The notes beneath the pieces were generated by a model, which was not told where the DNA came from, did not search any database, and worked only from the letters and a program-made list of their open reading frames with translations. From the NCBI RefSeq assembly GCF_003243515.1, contig NZ_QFRA01000016.1, positions 1 to 64,000 of the forward strand: a DNA stretch of 64,000 nucleotides, given 5' to 3'. This document shows, piece after piece, positions 52,045 through 61,698 of this stretch; the stretch's first letter is position 1, and every line of letters starts with the position of its first letter. This DNA comes from Corynebacterium kroppenstedtii (GTDB lineage Bacteria; Actinomycetota; Actinomycetes; Mycobacteriales; Mycobacteriaceae). The position numbers and the translations under genes were made by a program.

Positions 52045-52977
52045 CTATCCCAGTTCTTTGCGATTGACCTGGATAGGCCCGGCAATGGGGAGCGTCAGAA
52101 CGCGAAGCCCCTCAGAGGATGCGGTGTCAACGATTTCGGCGGGCAAATCCTCGGTGGAGAGAACCATGATGGTGGGACCAGCGCCCGACAAGTATGCCGC
52201 ATAACCCCGGTTACGCAGGCGATTCACCCATTCCGCAGAGACCGGCAAAGCATCTGCACGGTAGGGCTGGTGAAGGCGATCCCTCGTGCCCTCCCACAAC
52301 AGCTCGGGGTTGGTGCGCAGCGCGACCGTCATGACCGCCGTTCGAGACACATTGAATCGTGCGTCAACATGGCTCACATCACTGGGCAGCACTCGACGCA
52401 CCGCATTCGTCGACGCCGTGAAATCCGGGATAAAGGCCGTCGCGCGAATGTCGGGGTGAACATCCACGCCGATCGCGTGGTACTGGGGCGCAGTTTCACC
52501 ATCGACTGGCGTATCTGTCCAGGACACCACTGCCCCCCCCAGCACAGATGCAGCCGCATTATCGGGGTGCCCCTCAAAAGAACTAACAACCTGAACAACC
52601 TGATCGGTGGTGAGGGCGTTATCCGCTAAGGCATTAGCAGCACATACTCCAGCCGCTGCTGCCGCCGCCGACGAGCCGAGACCGCGCGATTGCGGAATCG
52701 AGTTTTCGCAGGAGACCGCCAGGCCGGGCACATCGACATGGGCAACGCGAAGTCCTTCACGAATCGCCCGCACCACTAAGTGCGTTCCATCGAGGGGAAC
52801 CTCACCGGCGCCTTCGCCCTGCATGTCAACGGTTAAGCCGGACGCAGTGACCTCGACGGTCACCAGGTCATAGAGCCCCACGGCCAAGCCGAGGGTGTCG
52901 AATCCGGGCCCAAGATTGGCCGACGACGCTGGCACGCGGACCGTGACCGAGCGCCCCACCGGGATATCGTGTGGCAC
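52045..52977 (-). CDS. thrB: Homoserine kinase
   Basis: ThrB phosphorylates homoserine for threonine synthesis. The 310-residue GHMP kinase has [15 protein letters not shown], the ATP-loop [16 protein letters not shown] at about residue 94 and the C-terminal [14 protein letters not shown]. The start is GTG immediately after the hom stop codon (TAA-GTG), so it depends on translational coupling to hom. The C-terminus faces the acyl-CoA ligase in a convergent arrangement. Confidence 0.95.
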   Translation of the reverse strand: MPHDIPVGRSVTVRVPASSANLGPGFDTLGLAVGLYDLVTVEVTASGLTVDMQGEGAGEVPLDGTHLVVRAIREGLRVAHVDVPGLAVSCENSIPQSRGLGSSAAAAAAGVCAANALADNALTTDQVVQVVSSFEGHPDNAAASVLGGAVVSWTDTPVDGETAPQYHAIGVDVHPDIRATAFIPDFTASTNAVRRVLPSDVSHVDARFNVSRTAVMTVALRTNPELLWEGTRDRLHQPYRADALPVSAEWVNRLRNRGYAAYLSGAGPTIMVLSTEDLPAEIVDTASSEGLRVLTLPIAGPIQVNRKELG

Positions 52978-54312
52978 TTAGCCGTCCCCCTCCATGCGCA
53001 GCACGCGTTCGACGGACAGCACCGTATCGATCGATGAGACGTCGGCCACGGTTTTCTCGAGGTCGTCTTCCCGCGCCATGTGGGTGACAACGACCAGCCG
53101 AGCGCCGTTTTCGCTGCCCTCCTGGCGGACAGTCTTCAGCGATATGCCGCGGTTAGCGAAGCACTTGGCGACGTCGGCAAGAACACCAACCTGGTCCTTC
53201 ACGTGCATGACGACGTGGTACCGGGTGTCGATAGAACCGAAAGACGCGATAGACAACGACGCGTACACAGACTCTCCCGGAGCACGACCACCCAAAACGA
53301 TGTTTCGTGACGCACCGATCACGTCACCCAAGACAGCGGACGCGGTCGGGTTTCCGCCGGCACCATTTCCGTAAAACATCAGACGCCCAGCGGCTTCCGC
53401 CTCGACGAACACAGCGTTGAACGATTGCGACACGCTCGCCAACGGGTGATTACGCGACACCAACGCCGGATACACCCTGGCAGAGACAGATTCCTTGCCA
53501 TCGCTATCGACAAGTCGCTCACAGAGGGCCAGCAACTTAATAGTGCATCCCACCGCTTTTGCCGACGCAATATCCGCCGCGGTGATCTCGCGGATGCCCT
53601 CGCGGTAGACGTCGTCGGCGGACACGCGCGTGTGGAAAGCAATGGATGCGAGGATGGCGGCCTTGGATGCTGCGTCATATCCGTCGACGTCGGCGGTGGG
53701 ATCTGCTTCGGCATATCCCAAACGGGTCGCTTCAGCCAGCATCTCGTCATAGGACGCGCCCGACTCATCCATCGCGTCCAGGATGAAGTTCGTCGTCCCG
53801 TTGACAATGCCCATGACCCGGTTGACGCGGTCACCAGCGAGAGAGCGGCGCAGAGGTCCCACCACCGGGATCGCCGCCGCCACCGCTGCTTCGAAGAACA
53901 AATCTGCGCCCGACGCGTCCGCTGCTTCGGCTAATTCGTCCGCGTGAGCCGCCACCAGGGCTTTGTTCGCGGTGACGACGGACTTCCCGGCCCGCAACGC
54001 CGCCAACACGAGCTTTCGTGGCAGGTCGATGCCGCCGATGACTTCCACGACGAGATCGATATCGTCGTGAAGAACCAAGCTCATAGCATCGTCAGTGAGG
54101 AGGTCGGGATCAACGCCTTCACGTGGGCGGGATAGATCGGACACCGCCACACCGCGGATTTCTATTGGCCCACCAGCTCGTTCGGTAAATTCGTCGGCAT
54201 ACTCGTTCATGAGGCGATAGGCAGCCTGCCCGACGGTGCCAAAGCCGAGGAGGGCAACTCCGACGGTTTCCCCGGCCCCTTTTCCGGTGTTGTAGCTAGT
54301 TTGCTGGGTCAT
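52978..54312 (-). CDS. hom: Homoserine dehydrogenase
   Basis: Hom reduces aspartate semialdehyde to homoserine, the branch point to threonine, isoleucine and methionine. The 444-residue protein has the NAD(P) loop VALLGFGTVGQAAYRL, FEAAVAAAIPVVGPLRRSL and NGTTNFILDAM, the active-site core around GYAEADPTADVDGYDAASKAAILA, and a C-terminal ACT domain (RYHVVMHVKDQVGVLADVAKCFANRGISLKTV) that mediates threonine feedback in the family. GGGATAGGAAT precedes the ATG. A perfect palindrome lies about 90 bases upstream at 54404-54419. Confidence 0.96.
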   Translation of the reverse strand: MTQQTSYNTGKGAGETVGVALLGFGTVGQAAYRLMNEYADEFTERAGGPIEIRGVAVSDLSRPREGVDPDLLTDDAMSLVLHDDIDLVVEVIGGIDLPRKLVLAALRAGKSVVTANKALVAAHADELAEAADASGADLFFEAAVAAAIPVVGPLRRSLAGDRVNRVMGIVNGTTNFILDAMDESGASYDEMLAEATRLGYAEADPTADVDGYDAASKAAILASIAFHTRVSADDVYREGIREITAADIASAKAVGCTIKLLALCERLVDSDGKESVSARVYPALVSRNHPLASVSQSFNAVFVEAEAAGRLMFYGNGAGGNPTASAVLGDVIGASRNIVLGGRAPGESVYASLSIASFGSIDTRYHVVMHVKDQVGVLADVAKCFANRGISLKTVRQEGSENGARLVVVTHMAREDDLEKTVADVSSIDTVLSVERVLRMEGDG

Positions 54313-54403
54313 ATTCCTATCCCTTGTACGGTGTTCGGTTTACAATGTTGCTGGCTGAACGTCGTTGTCCTGTATGCGTCGGCAGACAAACCTGTATGAA
54401 GGA

Positions 54404-54419
54404 TACTATATCTAGTATT
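54404..54419. promoter_or_regulatory. Perfect palindrome in the hom promoter region
   Basis: ATACTATATCTAGTAT has six-base perfect arms around TATC, in the 178-base gap between lysA and hom. It lies 92-107 bases upstream of the hom start, where an operator or a -10 region would be expected. It does not match the McbR consensus TAGAC-N6-GTCTA. Two nearby CCTGTATG direct repeats flank the segment upstream. Confidence 0.35.
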
Positions 54420-54490
54420 TATGCTGGTCTACTCAGGTTTTAGGTGACCGGCAGATTGGATAGACGGATTCGACCTATCGTCAGCAGTCG

Positions 54491-55936
54491 TCAGCAATCT
54501 TCGTCGAGTGCAAGAAGATCGTCGATTGTTTCCCGACGGATCATCACGCGTTCGTTCCCGTCACGCACCGCGACAACGGCCGGCCGGCAAAACATGTTGT
54601 ACCGCGACGACATGGAGAAGCAGTACGCGCCAGTGCCTGCGAGGGCGATACGGTCCCCGACCTCGATATCGTCGGGATAAATCCCATCTTCGACGAGGAT
54701 GTCTCCAGATTCACAGTGCGATCCCACCAGGCGAGTGGGAATCGGCTTTCCGTGCATCAGGCGATTAATCACCCGTCCGTCGTAATGGGCGTTGTATAGC
54801 GCGGGGCGGATATTATCTGACATCCCGCCATCAACGGCGAGATAACGCCGCGTGGATCGCTCATCCGTGGGCACATCTTTAATTGTCCCCACCGTGTAGA
54901 CGGTCACCGTCGACGGGCCGGCAATAGCACGCCCTGGTTCAACCATCAACGTCGGGGGGTCAAAGTGCAGGTCATGGACGGCTTTGTGGACGCGTGCTTT
55001 AAGATCGTCAGCCACCGAGCGGACATCGAGGGGAGAATCCGACGCGCTGTAGGCAATACCGTAGCCGCCACCCAGATCCAGGATGTCCAAGGAGTCCTTG
55101 ACATCTTTTTTCTCGACGCCACCGTCGCTGCCGTACCGCCCGAGTTGGTGGTGCAAGTCAGCCATCAAGCCGAGCAAACGTTCAGCCGCCAGAGAGAACC
55201 CGTCAGCGTCGAAAACCTGTGATCCGACGTGACAGTGCAGCCCGGCGACGGCCAGCGAGTCGTAGTCCATCGCCGCGAGGACAGCATCCTTAGCTGCCCC
55301 GGATGCCAACGAGAGGCCGAATTTCTGGTCTTCATGTGAAGTTGCAATGAATTCGTGAGTGTCCGCGTGAACACCTGGTGTCACACGAATTAGCACTTCT
55401 TGGCGGACACCAGCATCGCGAGCAATCTTTCCTAGCCGATCCACTTCCTGGCGGGAGTCGATCACAATGTGGCCCACGCCTGCCTGAACGCCCTTGGTCA
55501 ACGTGCTGTCCAACTTGTTATTGCCATGCACGGTGATGCGCTCGGGAGGAAAACCTGCACGCAATGCCACGTCCAGCTCACCATCGGAGGCGACGTCGAG
55601 GCACAATCCCTCGCTCGCTACCCATCGAGCAATCCCAACAGTGAGGAATGCTTTGGACGCGTAATGGACGTACTCGGGACCGTCGAAAGCATCAGCCATG
55701 GCCCGGCATCGAGCTCGGAAATCGTCCTCATCCACGACCATGAAAGGAGTTCCGTACTTGTTAGCCAAGTCGACCAAGCGAACACCAGCGATCAACACCT
55801 GGCCATCGTCGTCGCGGTGCGCGTTCATAGGCCACACATGCGGTGGAAGAGCATTGAATTGGTCGGTTGAAAACTCGGGCAGGCTCGCGTCGGCGTATAG
55901 ATGCACGAAGCCTGGTCCTTTACTCAGTAGATCCAC
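54491..55936 (-). CDS. lysA: Diaminopimelate decarboxylase
   Basis: LysA makes lysine from meso-diaminopimelate. The 481-residue fold-III PLP enzyme has the PLP Lys in [46 protein letters not shown] and the active-site Cys in [12 protein letters not shown]. The start is GTG at 55934-55936 with TAGGAG five bases upstream, eight bases after the argS stop, so it is cotranscribed with argS. Length and motif order are typical of the actinobacterial enzyme. Confidence 0.96.
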   Translation of the reverse strand: MDLLSKGPGFVHLYADASLPEFSTDQFNALPPHVWPMNAHRDDDGQVLIAGVRLVDLANKYGTPFMVVDEDDFRARCRAMADAFDGPEYVHYASKAFLTVGIARWVASEGLCLDVASDGELDVALRAGFPPERITVHGNNKLDSTLTKGVQAGVGHIVIDSRQEVDRLGKIARDAGVRQEVLIRVTPGVHADTHEFIATSHEDQKFGLSLASGAAKDAVLAAMDYDSLAVAGLHCHVGSQVFDADGFSLAAERLLGLMADLHHQLGRYGSDGGVEKKDVKDSLDILDLGGGYGIAYSASDSPLDVRSVADDLKARVHKAVHDLHFDPPTLMVEPGRAIAGPSTVTVYTVGTIKDVPTDERSTRRYLAVDGGMSDNIRPALYNAHYDGRVINRLMHGKPIPTRLVGSHCESGDILVEDGIYPDDIEVGDRIALAGTGAYCFSMSSRYNMFCRPAVVAVRDGNERVMIRRETIDDLLALDEDC

Positions 55937-55944
55937 GGGGGCTC

Positions 55945-57609
55945 CTACATGCGTTCGGGTGCGCTGACACCGAGAAGGTTCAATGCGTTAGCGATTATTT
56001 GGCGCGTTGCCTGCGCTAATGCCAGCCGTGCATAGACAATCGGCGCTGCGTCGTCACCCGTCGGCTCTGTTTTCTTGGGAAGGATTTGGCAAGCGTCATA
56101 GAACCGGTGGAATGTCCCCGCCAGCTCCTCCATGTAGCGCGCAATACGGTGCGGTTCACGGAGCTCCGCCGCGGTTCCCACCACAGAGGGGAACTCGCCC
56201 AGAGTGCGGATGAGCGCACCCTCGTAATCATTAGTCAGAAGAGAGTAATCGGGGTCCTTGACCGCGATCCCCGCTGCCTGCGCCTTCCTCCCCAACGAGC
56301 ACAGCCGCGCGTGCGCATACTGCACATAAAACACGGGATTGTCGTTAGTTTGGCGTGCCCACAGATCCATATCAATATCCAGTGTTTGGTCCACTGAGCT
56401 ACGGATAAGGGCATAGCGTGCGGCGTCGACACCAATAAGTTCGACGAGGTCATCGAGGGTAATGACCGTCCCGGCGCGCTTCGACATCTTGACCGCTTTA
56501 CCGTCGCGCACCAGGTTCACCATCTGACCGATCAGGACCTCGACCTGGGTGGGGGCATATCCGAGAGCCTGAGCGGCCGCCTTGAGGCGAGCGATATAAC
56601 CGTGGTGGTCGGCGCCCAACATATAGATGCATAGATTGTGACCACGTTCGATTTTGTCCCTGATATAGGCAATATCTCCCGCGATGTATGCTGCGTCGCC
56701 GTCGGATTTGATCACGACGCGATCTTTGTCGTCGCCAAACGAGGTGCTGCGCAGCCACCATGCCCCGTCGGCCCCATACAGGTTGCCGTTGTCCTTTAGT
56801 TTTTGTATCGCTTGATCCACCGCGCCGGATTCGAAGAGCGAGTTCTCATGGAAGAAGACGTCGAAATCAGTGCCGAATTCGTGGAGCGTGCGCTTGATGT
56901 GCGCAAACATGAGGTCCACGCCTTCTTTACGGAAGAGTTCCTGGCGTTCCTCAGGCGGCAGCTGCGTTGCTTCCGGGTGCTTATCGACGACGGACGACGC
57001 GATGTCCTGAATGTATTCCCCCCCGTAGCCGTCCTCCGGAGTGGGCTGGCCGAGGGCCGCCGCGACGAGTGAGCGCGCGAAGCGGTCGATCTGCCGCCCG
57101 TGGTCGTTGAAGTAATACTCCCTGGTAATCGACGCGCCACGGAATGCGAAGATGCGTCCAAGAGCGTCACCAACTGCGGCCCAGCGTGTACCGCCCAGGT
57201 GGATCGGCCCGGTGGGGTTCGCGGATACGAATTCCAGGTTGATAACCTCGTCGCTGAGTTCTGAGCTGCTGCCGAACCGTTCCCCTTCGGCAAGAATGCG
57301 CCCGACGATTTCTCCCTGAGCGGCGGCAGCTAGGCGAATGTTGAGAAACCCTGGGCCGGCGACATCGACAGTGCCGATGGCGGAGTTGGTGGCTAAGTCT
57401 TCTGCCAGCCAACCGGCTAGCTCCCGCGGTGATGTTCCCACTTTCTTGGCAATCTGCAAGGCCAAGTTCGTTGCATAGTCGCCGTGTTCTGGGTTACGGG
57501 GTCGTTCTACGGTCACCGTCGGCGGTAGTACCGAGGCATCTTTCCCGTGGTGTGATAAGACGGATTCAGCACGCGTGGCAATGAGAGTCGACAATTCTTC
57601 GGGAGTCAT
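55945..57609 (-). CDS. argS: Arginyl-tRNA synthetase
   Basis: This class I synthetase charges tRNA(Arg). The 554-residue protein has the N-terminal additional domain ([22 protein letters not shown]), the HIGH-like [11 protein letters not shown], the KMSKS-like [11 protein letters not shown] and the C-terminal anticodon domain ending in [14 protein letters not shown]. It heads the argS-lysA block, with hom-thrB after a further 178-base gap. Its promoter lies in the 363-base divergent region shared with the lactate operon. Confidence 0.96.
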   Translation of the reverse strand: MTPEELSTLIATRAESVLSHHGKDASVLPPTVTVERPRNPEHGDYATNLALQIAKKVGTSPRELAGWLAEDLATNSAIGTVDVAGPGFLNIRLAAAAQGEIVGRILAEGERFGSSSELSDEVINLEFVSANPTGPIHLGGTRWAAVGDALGRIFAFRGASITREYYFNDHGRQIDRFARSLVAAALGQPTPEDGYGGEYIQDIASSVVDKHPEATQLPPEERQELFRKEGVDLMFAHIKRTLHEFGTDFDVFFHENSLFESGAVDQAIQKLKDNGNLYGADGAWWLRSTSFGDDKDRVVIKSDGDAAYIAGDIAYIRDKIERGHNLCIYMLGADHHGYIARLKAAAQALGYAPTQVEVLIGQMVNLVRDGKAVKMSKRAGTVITLDDLVELIGVDAARYALIRSSVDQTLDIDMDLWARQTNDNPVFYVQYAHARLCSLGRKAQAAGIAVKDPDYSLLTNDYEGALIRTLGEFPSVVGTAAELREPHRIARYMEELAGTFHRFYDACQILPKKTEPTGDDAAPIVYARLALAQATRQIIANALNLLGVSAPERM

Positions 57610-57972
57610 AGGCCCACAGTGTACGGCACCGCACTGGGGTTCCCTATCACTGCCAAGTGCTGGTCCGGCTCGCTGTCGGTTTCGTTTGGTTGAACCGTTC
57701 GTCAGAGCTGAGTGCTGGTGCCAGCTCGTCGATATTCACCCCGAAAGTGGGGAACTCTGAGTTTTTTATTTCCGAAACCTTGGTATTGCGTTAATGCACA
57801 TACCTTTCTGAGGAATTTCCATGCACTGCGCGAATGCTTAATAAAGTCTCTCGACAATCATTTTCATTCCATCATCGGCTCATTTACCTGCGTCGATACG
57901 CGCTGATCACCTCTGAGGAATGAAGTTTTAGTCCTAAACTGATGATGACGACTTTAACCCTGAGGAGGGTTT
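57610..57972. other. Divergent control region between argS and lutA
   Basis: This 363-base gap should contain two promoters. The half nearest lutA (about 57760-57960) is clearly AT-richer. An inverted repeat TTTAG-TC-CTAAA lies at 57927-57938, about 35 bases upstream of the lutA start, and may be an operator for a lactate regulator. No regulator gene is nearby and no open frame here looks real. Confidence 0.5.
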
Positions 57973-58758
57973 GTGCGTATCGCACTATTTTCCACGTGTA
58001 TCGGGGATGCCCTATTTCCTGACGCTTCCAAGGCGACGGCAGTGATCTTGTCCCGGCTTGGGCACGAAGTAGTATTCCCCGAAGGCCAGACGTGCTGCGG
58101 ACAGATGCACGTCAACACTGGCTATCAAAGAGAAATCATCCCCCAGATCCGCGACTATGTTGACGCATTCTCAGATCCATCCATTGACTACGTCATCGCG
58201 CCATCGGGCTCATGCACGGGCGCGGTCCGCCACCAGCACCAAATGGTTGCGGAACGCTATGGCGATAAAGCACTCGTCGACGGTGTGAAGAAGACGGCAC
58301 CGAAGACCTTGGATCTCTCGGAGTTCCTCGTTGATATCGAGGGGAAAACAAATATTGGTGCTTATTTCCCCCACCGCGTGACGTACCACTCAACCTGCCA
58401 CTCGCTGCGCATGGTGAAGGTGGGCGACCGCCCCTACCAGCTGCTCAAAGAGGTCAAGAGCCTGGATCTTGTCCGCCTGCCTGGCGCGGAGGAATGCTGC
58501 GGATTCGGCGGAACGTTCTCGGTGAAGAACGCGGATACGTCGGCCGCCATGGTGGGCGATAAGGCTCGCAATGTCGTCTCGACCGGTGCGGAATTCGTCA
58601 CCGCCGGCGACCCAAGCTGCTTGATGAATATCGGCGGTAGCTTGTCCCGCCAGCGCTCTGGTGTCCGAGCCCTGCACATTGCGGAAATCCTCGCATCGAC
58701 TGAAGAACACCCCTGGACGCCAGAAGGCGCGTTCTATTCCAAGGAGGCAATGCTGTGA
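57973..58758 (+). CDS. lutA: Lactate utilization protein A (Fe-S oxidoreductase subunit)
   Basis: LutA (also LldE) is one of three subunits that oxidise L-lactate to pyruvate with iron-sulfur clusters. The 261-residue protein has two CCG motifs: QTCCGQMHVNTGY and EECCGFGGTFSVK, which bind cluster ligands in this family. It begins MRIALFSTCIGDALFPD and starts at GTG with GAGGAGGG five bases upstream. The cluster lutABC lacks an adjacent permease or regulator. Its stop overlaps lutB (GTGA). Confidence 0.93.
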   Translation: MRIALFSTCIGDALFPDASKATAVILSRLGHEVVFPEGQTCCGQMHVNTGYQREIIPQIRDYVDAFSDPSIDYVIAPSGSCTGAVRHQHQMVAERYGDKALVDGVKKTAPKTLDLSEFLVDIEGKTNIGAYFPHRVTYHSTCHSLRMVKVGDRPYQLLKEVKSLDLVRLPGAEECCGFGGTFSVKNADTSAAMVGDKARNVVSTGAEFVTAGDPSCLMNIGGSLSRQRSGVRALHIAEILASTEEHPWTPEGAFYSKEAML

Positions 58759-60437
58759 CCATCAGTCTTGGTATGCCGACGATGCCACCCACCGCCCCTG
58801 ACGGCGTCGGCAATCTTCGTGCTAGGGAGAGATTCCAGCAAGCTGCCCGCCATGATCTAAAAAACTCGGTCCAGCGCCACAACTTGCGGATGGCGACGCA
58901 CACGATTCGCGATAAGCGCGCCCGTGTCGTCGGCGAAATCGACGATTGGCAGCAGCTTCGCGACGCCGGGTCGGCCATTAAGCGCGATGTGATGGCTCGG
59001 ATGCCTGAGCTTCTGGAGCAGTTTGAGGAAGCCGTCACCGCCCGTGGTGGTCATGTGCACTGGGCTCGCGACGCTAAAGAGGCCAATGAGATCATCACCG
59101 GTCTTGTTAAGGAGACGGGTGAGAAGAAGGTTGTCAAGATTAAGTCGATGGCGACGATGGAGATCGGCCTCAACGACGCTCTAAAAGAAGCTGGAATTGA
59201 GGCGCGTGAAACGGACCTGGCGGAGCTGATTGTCCAGCTTGGTCATGATCGTCCGTCACACATCGTGGTCCCTGCGATTCACCGTAACCGCGCTGAGATC
59301 CGGGACATCTTCATCAAGGAGATGCCCAACACGGATGAAAGCTTGACGGATAATCCCGCAGACTTGGCCGAGGCATCGCGGCTCTTCTTGCGCAAGCAGT
59401 TTATGGATGCGAAGGTCGCCATTTCTGGCGCTAACTTCGGTATCGCAGAGACGGGCACGCTGTCCATCGTCGAGTCTGAGGGTAATGGCCGCATGTGTCT
59501 GACCTTGCCTGAGACCTTGATCTCTGTGATGGGGATTGAAAAGCTCTTGCCGACGTTCAAGGACCTCGAGGTGTTCTTGCAGCTGCTTCCTCGGTCCTCT
59601 ACTGGCGAGCGCATGAACCCCTACACCAGCCTGTGGTCGGGAACAACTGACGACGGGCCGAAGAACTTCCACATCGTGCTCATTGACAATGGGCGCACAC
59701 ATGCGCTGGCGAATGCCATCGGCCGTGAAGCGTTGAAGTGTATCCGCTGCTCCGCGTGCTTGAACGTGTGCCCGGTGTACGAACGAGCTGGTGGCCACGC
59801 CTACGGGTCAACCTACCCAGGCCCGATTGGTGCCATTTTGACGCCACAGCTTGCCGGTATGGAATCCGCTGAAGATCCCAATGCCTCGCTCCCCTATGCC
59901 TCCTCATTGTGCGGTGCCTGCTTCGAGGTCTGCCCCGTCGAGATCGACATCCCGTCCGCGTTGCTGGAGCTTCGCCACCAGAAGATTGAGCACCACCGGC
60001 CGAAGTTCGAAGGCATGATCATGAGCAGCATGGGGCTTGTCTTCGGGAACAAACAGATTTGGAACTTCTCCGCCCGAGCCGCTGTGTTGGGACGAGCTCT
60101 CGGATGGCCGAAGGGGAAGATCACGAGCCTGCCCGGCTTCCTCTCTGGGTGGTCGAATGTGCGTGATACCGCAATTCCGCCGAAGAAATCGTTCCGCGCG
60201 TGGTTTGCTTCCGAGGAAGGCAAGAGAACTCTGGCCGCTGCCCGGAAGGAAGGCATTCCGGATAACAGTTTCCGCCATGCTGATCACAACACTGGCGACG
60301 CCTCCGAAGTGAAGGTCAGTGAACCTGGTGAGCGGACAACGTCATCGAAGCCTCTCGAGCATGTGCTGGACGACGCTACTTCTAAGTCTGATGCACACGA
60401 CAGCAGTACTAAGAATTCGTCGAAGGAGGGGAAGTAG
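58755..60437 (+). CDS. lutB: Lactate utilization protein B (Fe-S ferredoxin-domain subunit)
   Basis: LutB (LldF) is the electron-transfer subunit of the lactate-oxidising complex. The 560-residue protein has a long LUD-type N-domain (VHWARDAKEANEIITGL, KIKSMATMEIGLNDAL), then two 4Fe-4S motifs: CIRCSACLNVCPVYE and CGACFEVCPVEIDIP. The tail of about 60 residues after SFRHADHNTGD is polar (Ser, Asp, Lys) and probably disordered. AAGGAGG lies eight bases before the GTG, which itself overlaps the lutA stop. Membrane helices are not seen, so the complex is presumably peripheral or cytosolic. Confidence 0.94.
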   Translation: MTISLGMPTMPPTAPDGVGNLRARERFQQAARHDLKNSVQRHNLRMATHTIRDKRARVVGEIDDWQQLRDAGSAIKRDVMARMPELLEQFEEAVTARGGHVHWARDAKEANEIITGLVKETGEKKVVKIKSMATMEIGLNDALKEAGIEARETDLAELIVQLGHDRPSHIVVPAIHRNRAEIRDIFIKEMPNTDESLTDNPADLAEASRLFLRKQFMDAKVAISGANFGIAETGTLSIVESEGNGRMCLTLPETLISVMGIEKLLPTFKDLEVFLQLLPRSSTGERMNPYTSLWSGTTDDGPKNFHIVLIDNGRTHALANAIGREALKCIRCSACLNVCPVYERAGGHAYGSTYPGPIGAILTPQLAGMESAEDPNASLPYASSLCGACFEVCPVEIDIPSALLELRHQKIEHHRPKFEGMIMSSMGLVFGNKQIWNFSARAAVLGRALGWPKGKITSLPGFLSGWSNVRDTAIPPKKSFRAWFASEEGKRTLAAARKEGIPDNSFRHADHNTGDASEVKVSEPGERTTSSKPLEHVLDDATSKSDAHDSSTKNSSKEGK

Positions 60438-60439
60438 TC

Positions 60440-61087
60440 ATGGGATTCCGGTCTACGTCCGCTAAAGAAGAGATCCTCGGGCGAATCCGCAACGCAAACA
60501 AACTGGCTGGTGTGCCGTCGGAGCCCTATCCCATTCCACGGGACTACAGGACCAACCGGACCCGGTCCACCGACGAACTGGTCGATCTCCTCGAAGACCG
60601 ATTGGTGGATTACAAGGCCGATGTTCACATCGTTAAAGAGGCTGACCTGCCCTCGACGGTGGCTGATCTCTGCCGCGAACATGGGTTCTCCGCGATCGGA
60701 GTAGCCGAGGGCATCGACGAGTCTATTTATTCTTCAGTCTCAGCTGACGTTGAGAAGGATGATCGCTCCACTGATACTCACAAGTTGGGGCGCTTTGATG
60801 CGATTATCACGGAGTCTCACGTCAGTTCCGCACAGACGGGCACGATCTACCTGGATGGGTCGGCAACGAATGGGCGACGTGCCCTGACGTTGGTCCCCGA
60901 CTGTCACTTGTGCATCGTGCGGGAGGAGTCGATTGTCTACGGTGTTCCTGAGGCTATTGATCGCCTCAACCCGGAGATGCCGATCACTCTTGTCTCTGGG
61001 CCGTCGGCGACCTCTGATATTGAGTTGAGTCGTGTTGAAGGGGTTCACGGACCACGAACTCTGATCGTGTTGATTGTTCGGAAGTGA
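60440..61087 (+). CDS. lutC: Lactate utilization protein C
   Basis: LutC (LldG) is the third subunit of the L-lactate oxidation complex. The 215-residue protein belongs to the LUD_dom family (FDAIITESHVSSAQTGTIYLDGSATNGRRALTLVPDCHLCIV, the family core). It lies two bases after the lutB stop with GGAGGGGAAG just upstream. Nothing unusual was noted. The next element downstream is the tRNA gene, 153 bases later. Confidence 0.93.
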   Translation: MGFRSTSAKEEILGRIRNANKLAGVPSEPYPIPRDYRTNRTRSTDELVDLLEDRLVDYKADVHIVKEADLPSTVADLCREHGFSAIGVAEGIDESIYSSVSADVEKDDRSTDTHKLGRFDAIITESHVSSAQTGTIYLDGSATNGRRALTLVPDCHLCIVREESIVYGVPEAIDRLNPEMPITLVSGPSATSDIELSRVEGVHGPRTLIVLIVRK

Positions 61088-61240
61088 CTGGTAGATCGGA
61101 CATTCTCGCGTGATTGCCGACGCGAGTTACCCCGCGTGTTCGTACTTTCACGGCGGAGTGCTAAGGTAGTTTCGTCGTGCGGTGAACACCCCGTTATCCG
61201 TTGAATCAGTGTCAAAGGATCGTGGTGTTTTGCCGGTGAT

Positions 61241-61313
61241 GCCTCCGTAGCTCAGGGGATAGAGCGTTGGTTTCCGGTACCAAAGGTCGCAGGTTCGAAT
61301 CCTGTCGGGGGCA
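61241..61313 (+). tRNA. tRNA-Arg (anticodon CCG)
   Basis: The cloverleaf folds with acceptor stem GCCTCCG against CGGGGGC (one G-U pair), a D-arm with GCTC/GAGC, the anticodon stem TTGGT/ACCAA with loop TTCCGGT (anticodon CCG, reading CGG), and a T-arm with GCAGG-TTCGAAT-CCTGT. The discriminator is A. The CCA end is not encoded. It is a single tRNA gene, not part of a cluster. Confidence 0.95.
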
Positions 61314-61318
61314 CAGTA

Positions 61319-61363
61319 AAACCCCGCTTTGATCAGTACAGATACTTGGTCAAAGCGGGGTTT
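61319..61363. terminator. Bidirectional terminator between tRNA-Arg and the HicB-like gene
   Basis: AAACCCCGCTTTGA (61319-61332) pairs perfectly with TCAAAGCGGGGTTT (61350-61363) around a 17-base loop. T-runs follow on both strands, so it can stop the tRNA transcript and the convergent HicB-like transcript. Confidence 0.88.
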
Positions 61364-61372
61364 AGTCTTTAT

Positions 61373-61573
61373 CTAACTAGCTTGCTTAATCGTCTCTACC
61401 TCAATATCCACGTCATCTTCTTTTATTCCTGCAAGATAAGCGATCGCTTCCCGCATTTCATCCGCGGCATCATCGAGGTTTTCCACCTGGGACACGGCAC
61501 CCACTTCGGGGCACACGAGGACCCAGACATCACTACTTGTTCCTGGTTCAGCTGTGACAGTAAAAGTAGACAT
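61373..61573 (-). CDS. Small HicB-like antitoxin-family protein (orphan)
   Basis: This 66-residue acidic protein begins MSTFTVTAEPGTSSDVWVLVCPEVGAVSQVENLD and continues AADEMREAIAYLAGIKEDDVDIEV, the pattern of the HicB partial-RNase-H fold (strand-strand, W-x-L-C-E, then helix AADEMREAI). A HicA-type toxin partner was looked for on both sides and is absent, so a toxin-antitoxin role is doubtful. I use the ATG at 61571-61573; a TTG start 33 bases upstream would add a polar MTEEKKDGGLI. It ends against the bidirectional terminator. Confidence 0.6.
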   Translation of the reverse strand: MSTFTVTAEPGTSSDVWVLVCPEVGAVSQVENLDDAADEMREAIAYLAGIKEDDVDIEVETIKQAS

Positions 61574-61698
61574 TATTAACCCACCATCCTTCTTTTCCTC
61601 GGTCAAAGCCGGTATATCGTTTTCTATTGTATTGCTTTGAACCCAATGGGAATGAAAGTTATTCGGGTTACATGCCTCGGAGGACGGCGGCGGGCGGG

